A DNA stretch of 7,721 nucleotides from Thermodesulfovibrio sp. (GTDB taxonomy: Bacteria > Nitrospirota > Thermodesulfovibrionia > Thermodesulfovibrionales > JdFR-85). The translations under genes and the position numbers were made by a program. The notes under the pieces are model-generated. The model was not told where the DNA came from and made no database searches. It worked only from the letters and a program-made list of their open reading frames with translations. The stretch is taken from NCBI GenBank assembly GCA_027016675.1, contig JALUSH010000236.1, forward strand, positions 1 to 7,721, written 5' to 3'. Of this stretch, positions 5,948 through 7,721 are shown one piece after another (the first letter of the stretch is position 1; each line of letters opens with the position of its first letter).

Positions 5948-6011
5948 TGCTGGTTTATAAAAGATTCGGATAAAAATTACAGCTCCATATTCAAGAATCA
6001 AAATACTATAT

Positions 6012-6506
6012 TTATCCTCCCTCAACTATGCTTAGCTCCTCCCACATGAACCAGTTGCCAGTGTCTTCAAGGAAACTGTAAGTATTATTGAGGATCTGAT
6101 AATGCCTTTCTTCCTCTTTTGTCAAAACCTCAAACAGTTTCTTTTCCCTGGAGTTCTCGGTCTTTTCTGCCACATCCCTGTAATAGTTATATCCCTCCTT
6201 TTCCATCTCGAGGGCTATCTTTATAGCCTCCTTTTCGTCTGATGTTGCACTGATACGTTCCATCATCTGTTCCCTGAGATCTGAAAAAACAGTTCTCACA
6301 TCACCAAGGCACTGCACATGGGGATCGATATCAAGGCCCTTTAAAATCTCTTCAAGAAGTCTCAGATGACGTGCCTCATCCTTAATAAGGCTTTCAAACA
6401 TTCTTTTCCCAAGGGGATGTGAGGTCTTTGCTCCAGCTGCCTTATAAAACTTCATTGCATCTGTCTCCATCTTTATTGCCCTTTCCACTGCATCGGTTAC
6501 TGCCAT
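6012..6506 (-). CDS. Rubrerythrin-like ferritin-family diiron protein
   Basis: A 164-residue, all-helical protein built from two similar helical hairpins, each with the diiron pattern of the ferritin/rubrerythrin superfamily: Glu14 (KMETDAMKFY) with Glu44-x-x-His47 (DEARH), and Glu102 (EMEKEGYNYY) with Glu132-x-x-His135 (EEERH). It lacks the rubredoxin tail of true rubrerythrin, so a partner would have to deliver electrons. A role in peroxide reduction or iron handling is inferred from fold and context, not shown. The ATG at 6506 has AGGAGG five bases upstream. It is ten bases after the zinc-ribbon gene, so translation is probably coupled. The tail (about 150-164, with two Trp) is not standard for the domain. 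Family assignment is strong; exact function is open. Confidence 0.88.
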   Translation of the reverse strand: MAVTDAVERAIKMETDAMKFYKAAGAKTSHPLGKRMFESLIKDEARHLRLLEEILKGLDIDPHVQCLGDVRTVFSDLREQMMERISATSDEKEAIKIALEMEKEGYNYYRDVAEKTENSREKKLFEVLTKEEERHYQILNNTYSFLEDTGNWFMWEELSIVEGG

Positions 6507-6516
6507 AACTTCCTCC

Positions 6517-6693
6517 TTAGTTTATGTATCTTTCGTGGTTGAAAACCACATACCCACAGAGCCTGCAATGGGTCTCCTCTTCGTCACTCCATATCTCGAT
6601 CTCAGCCCCACATTGAGGACATGTAACCTCTGTAGGAAAGGGCATGGTCTTATATGAACAGGCTGGCCTGTCATTGAAGTCTCTACCCTTCAT
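6517..6693 (-). CDS. Small zinc-ribbon protein
   Basis: A 58-residue protein with two CxxC knuckles, Cys25/Cys28 (CPQCGAEIEIW) and Cys43/Cys46 (CRLCGYVVF), typical of a zinc ribbon rather than a rubredoxin, since the CPxCG-type first knuckle is followed by an acidic loop. I chose the ATG at 6693 because GGAGG lies about seven bases upstream and the start overlaps the end of the preceding gene by 11 bases (6683-6693), which implies translational coupling. A longer in-frame reading from 6789 lies inside the neighbour and is rejected. It is followed ten bases later by the ferritin-like gene. No specific function is recognised. It might donate a metal site or electrons to the ferritin-like protein (inference). 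Confidence 0.8.
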   Translation of the reverse strand: MKGRDFNDRPACSYKTMPFPTEVTCPQCGAEIEIWSDEEETHCRLCGYVVFNHERYIN

Positions 6694-7126
6694 TTGCCTT
6701 CCTCCATCCTTCCTGCCTGAGGCGTTCCATACGTTTGATGCCCCAGGATTTAATCCTTTCAAGGTAAGCGCGTGGATCGGTTCTTGCAAGTGCCACTATT
6801 TCTTCACGCTCTCTGGCACTGTCAATATGATCACCAGGATAGACACCACGCCACGTGGCATATCCTTCATCGAACAACAGAGCTGGTGTGAGTTCCTCCT
6901 TCAATAAATGCGGGGTTTTCAGAGCAGAGAATCTTGCTACATCCATATCATATTCAATCACCCAGCCATTGTCAGCAAGCATACTGTCTGGATCAAAGTT
7001 GATCTCCCTGGAACACTCAGGACAGTATACCCTGCTTATCACCTCGGGAGGCATTATCTCCTCACGGAAATTAAAACTTGCCTCCCTGCTATTACACATG
7101 CATCTCATTGAATATTCCATACACAT
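6683..7126 (-). CDS. Cysteine-rich protein of unknown function
   Basis: A 147-residue protein that I do not recognise as a named family. The N-terminus is dense in cysteine: Cys2, Cys9 and Cys11 (pattern CMEYSMRCMC), then Cys35 and Cys38 (YCPEC), together enough for one metal site with four or more ligands. The rest is cysteine-free, mixed, and ends in a basic, probably helical segment (about 104-143) rich in Arg, Lys and Glu. There is no signal peptide or membrane segment. The ATG at 7126 has GGAGG (7139-7135) eight bases upstream; the in-frame TTG at 7141 overlaps that site. It overlaps the zinc-ribbon gene by 11 bases. Its position suggests a metal-binding or electron-transfer partner of the ferritin-like protein, but this is inference only. 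Confidence 0.78.
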   Translation of the reverse strand: MCMEYSMRCMCNSREASFNFREEIMPPEVISRVYCPECSREINFDPDSMLADNGWVIEYDMDVARFSALKTPHLLKEELTPALLFDEGYATWRGVYPGDHIDSAREREEIVALARTDPRAYLERIKSWGIKRMERLRQEGWRKANEG

Positions 7127-7134
7127 CAGGCATT

Positions 7135-7139
7135 CCTCC
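7135..7139 (-). promoter_or_regulatory. Ribosome binding site of the Cys-rich gene
   Basis: GGAGG is eight bases before the ATG at 7126. It overlaps the alternative TTG start at 7141 and so argues against it. Confidence 0.7.
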
Positions 7140-7148
7140 AATAGTTAA

Positions 7149-7177
7149 ATTCTCTCACATTTTGTGTTACCTGTCAA
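7149..7177 (-). promoter_or_regulatory. Possible sigma-70 promoter before the Cys-rich trio
   Basis: On the minus strand a perfect -35 box, TTGACA (7177-7172), is followed after 17 bases by GAGAAT (7154-7149), a four-of-six -10 match. Between them lies a short dyad, CACA-N3-TGTG (7156-7166), which could be an operator. The predicted start would leave only a few bases before the ribosome binding site, so the call is tentative. Confidence 0.35.
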
Positions 7178-7193
7178 TACCAAAAACAAGGTG

Positions 7194-7301
7194 TTAAACC
7201 TCCTTTTTCATTGTACCTGTTGCACCACACTTGGGACATTTTTTTGGTTTACATCTGCCCTCTTTTGTAGCACCACACTTTTCGCATTTAAAGACTGCCA
7301 T
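7194..7301 (-). CDS. RCKP-type rubredoxin-like small protein
   Basis: A 35-residue basic protein with Cys6 and Cys9 (CEKCGATKEG), Cys17 (RCKPKKC) and Cys22/Cys25 (CPKCGA). The RCKPKKCPKCG core marks the small RCKP rubredoxin-like proteins often seen beside Fur-family genes in anaerobes. Four of the five cysteines can form a mononuclear Fe or Zn site. The ATG at 7301 has AGGAGG (7315-7310) eight bases upstream, and the start overlaps the 3' end of perR by 14 bases, so translation is probably coupled. It may supply electrons to the peroxide-reducing enzymes or work with PerR in metal sensing; neither is shown. A longer in-frame reading from 7433 is an artefact inside perR. Confidence 0.85.
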   Translation of the reverse strand: MAVFKCEKCGATKEGRCKPKKCPKCGATGTMKKEV

Positions 7302-7707
7302 TATCATCACCTCCTTTCTTTTTACACTGTTCACAAATACCATAAAACTCGATATGATTACCAAGTATCTCGAACTTGCCCCTTGCATCATCAGGAACAG
7401 GAACATCAAACTCAAGATTAACATCCACCACACTCTTGCACCTCAAACATATAAGGTGGTGATGGGGATGTATGTTGGGATCATATCGTTTTCTGTCAGG
7501 ATCAATGGTCAACTCAAGAATTAATCCTCTCTTCCTTAGCGCTTCGAGGGTATTGTACACCGTGGCAAAGGAGATCATGGGAAACCTCTCCTTAACATGC
7601 CTGTAGATATCCTCTGCAGACGGATGCGAGGTATTACCATCAAGATACTCCAGTATTGCCACCCTTTGGGGTGTAAGCTTCAGACCTATGTTTTTAAACC
7701 TTTCCAT
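7288..7707 (-). CDS. perR: Fur-family peroxide-responsive repressor PerR
   Basis: Metal-dependent transcriptional repressor of 139 residues. The N-terminal winged helix (about 1-75) includes LTPQRVAILEYL and the recognition helix FATVYNTLEAL. The C-terminal domain carries the structural zinc site Cys87/Cys90 and Cys125/Cys128. The regulatory site matches Bacillus PerR: His28, Asp76, His82, His84 and Asp95 correspond to His37, Asp85, His91, His93 and Asp104. Aspartate at the last position, where Fur has glutamate, supports PerR. In that family, peroxide oxidises the iron-binding histidines and releases DNA. The start is the ATG at 7707. No clear ribosome binding site is seen in the 14 bases available upstream, which instead hold a PerR/Fur-like palindrome. 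It heads the island and probably controls it. Confidence 0.93.
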   Translation of the reverse strand: MERFKNIGLKLTPQRVAILEYLDGNTSHPSAEDIYRHVKERFPMISFATVYNTLEALRKRGLILELTIDPDRKRYDPNIHPHHHLICLRCKSVVDVNLEFDVPVPDDARGKFEILGNHIEFYGICEQCKKKGGDDNGSL

Positions 7708-7721
7708 GATATTTATTATCA
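7707..7721. promoter_or_regulatory. PerR/Fur-like operator at perR start
   Basis: On the minus strand the sequence reads TGATAAT-A-AATATCA, a 7-1-7 dyad with one mispaired position. It differs at one base from the classic Fur 7-1-7 box (TGATAATNATTATCA) and at three from the Bacillus PerR box (TTATAATNATTATAA). It touches the A of the perR ATG, so binding there would block transcription or initiation: autoregulation (inference). The window ends at its last base. Confidence 0.55.

Noticed and set aside
6517..6789. A 90-residue form of the zinc-ribbon protein
   Set aside because: The extra N-terminus lies within the Cys-rich gene in another frame. GGAGG and the overlap favour the ATG at 6693.
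7194..7433. A 79-residue form of the RCKP protein with a hydrophobic N-terminus
   Set aside because: The extension is a shadow of perR. The strong RBS is at 7315-7310, just before the ATG at 7301.

Overview
The window comes from a bacterium, probably an anaerobe or microaerophile. All twelve genes I can support lie on the minus strand, so transcription runs from high to low coordinates. Almost all have a strong AGGAGG-type ribosome binding site. The content is a near-complete oxygen-defence island: a PerR-type regulator, a flavodiiron protein with its rubredoxin, a superoxide reductase, a free desulforedoxin, a selenocysteine-type peroxiredoxin, rubrerythrin, a rubrerythrin-like ferritin and a catalase-peroxidase. 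This set is typical of strictly anaerobic lineages such as Desulfobacterota or Nitrospirota. The sequence alone does not fix the phylum.

Layout in transcription order: perR (7707-7288) overlaps a 35-residue RCKP-type rubredoxin-like protein (7301-7194). Next comes a tight trio: an unrecognised cysteine-rich protein (7126-6683), an 11-base-overlapping zinc-ribbon protein (6693-6517) and a ferritin-like diiron protein (6506-6012). Then fprA (5912-4695) and a short rubredoxin (4679-4548) are 15 bases apart. Class II superoxide reductase (4353-3979), peroxiredoxin (3822-3205), desulforedoxin (3163-3032), rubrerythrin (2938-2441) and katG (2248-41) follow. Gaps between genes are short (at most about 195 bases) and are filled largely by AT-rich, word-like degenerate repeats and dyads. 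No forward-strand gene, tRNA, rRNA, CRISPR array or insertion sequence is visible.

Most striking is the peroxiredoxin. Its peroxidatic residue, in the PxxxTxxC motif, is encoded by an in-frame UGA, and a 9-bp hairpin with a G-containing loop lies about 20 bases downstream, as expected of a bacterial SECIS. It is best read as one 205-residue selenoprotein, not as the truncated 130-residue ORF that a standard caller would give.

Inferred working model: rubredoxin, desulforedoxin and possibly the small Cys4 proteins carry electrons to terminal reductases. FprA reduces O2 (or NO) to water (or N2O), superoxide reductase turns superoxide into peroxide, and rubrerythrin, the selenoperoxiredoxin and KatG remove peroxide. 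PerR would sense peroxide and control the set. A 7-1-7 PerR/Fur-like palindrome abuts the perR start codon. The cysteine-rich/zinc-ribbon/ferritin-like trio is the least understood part.
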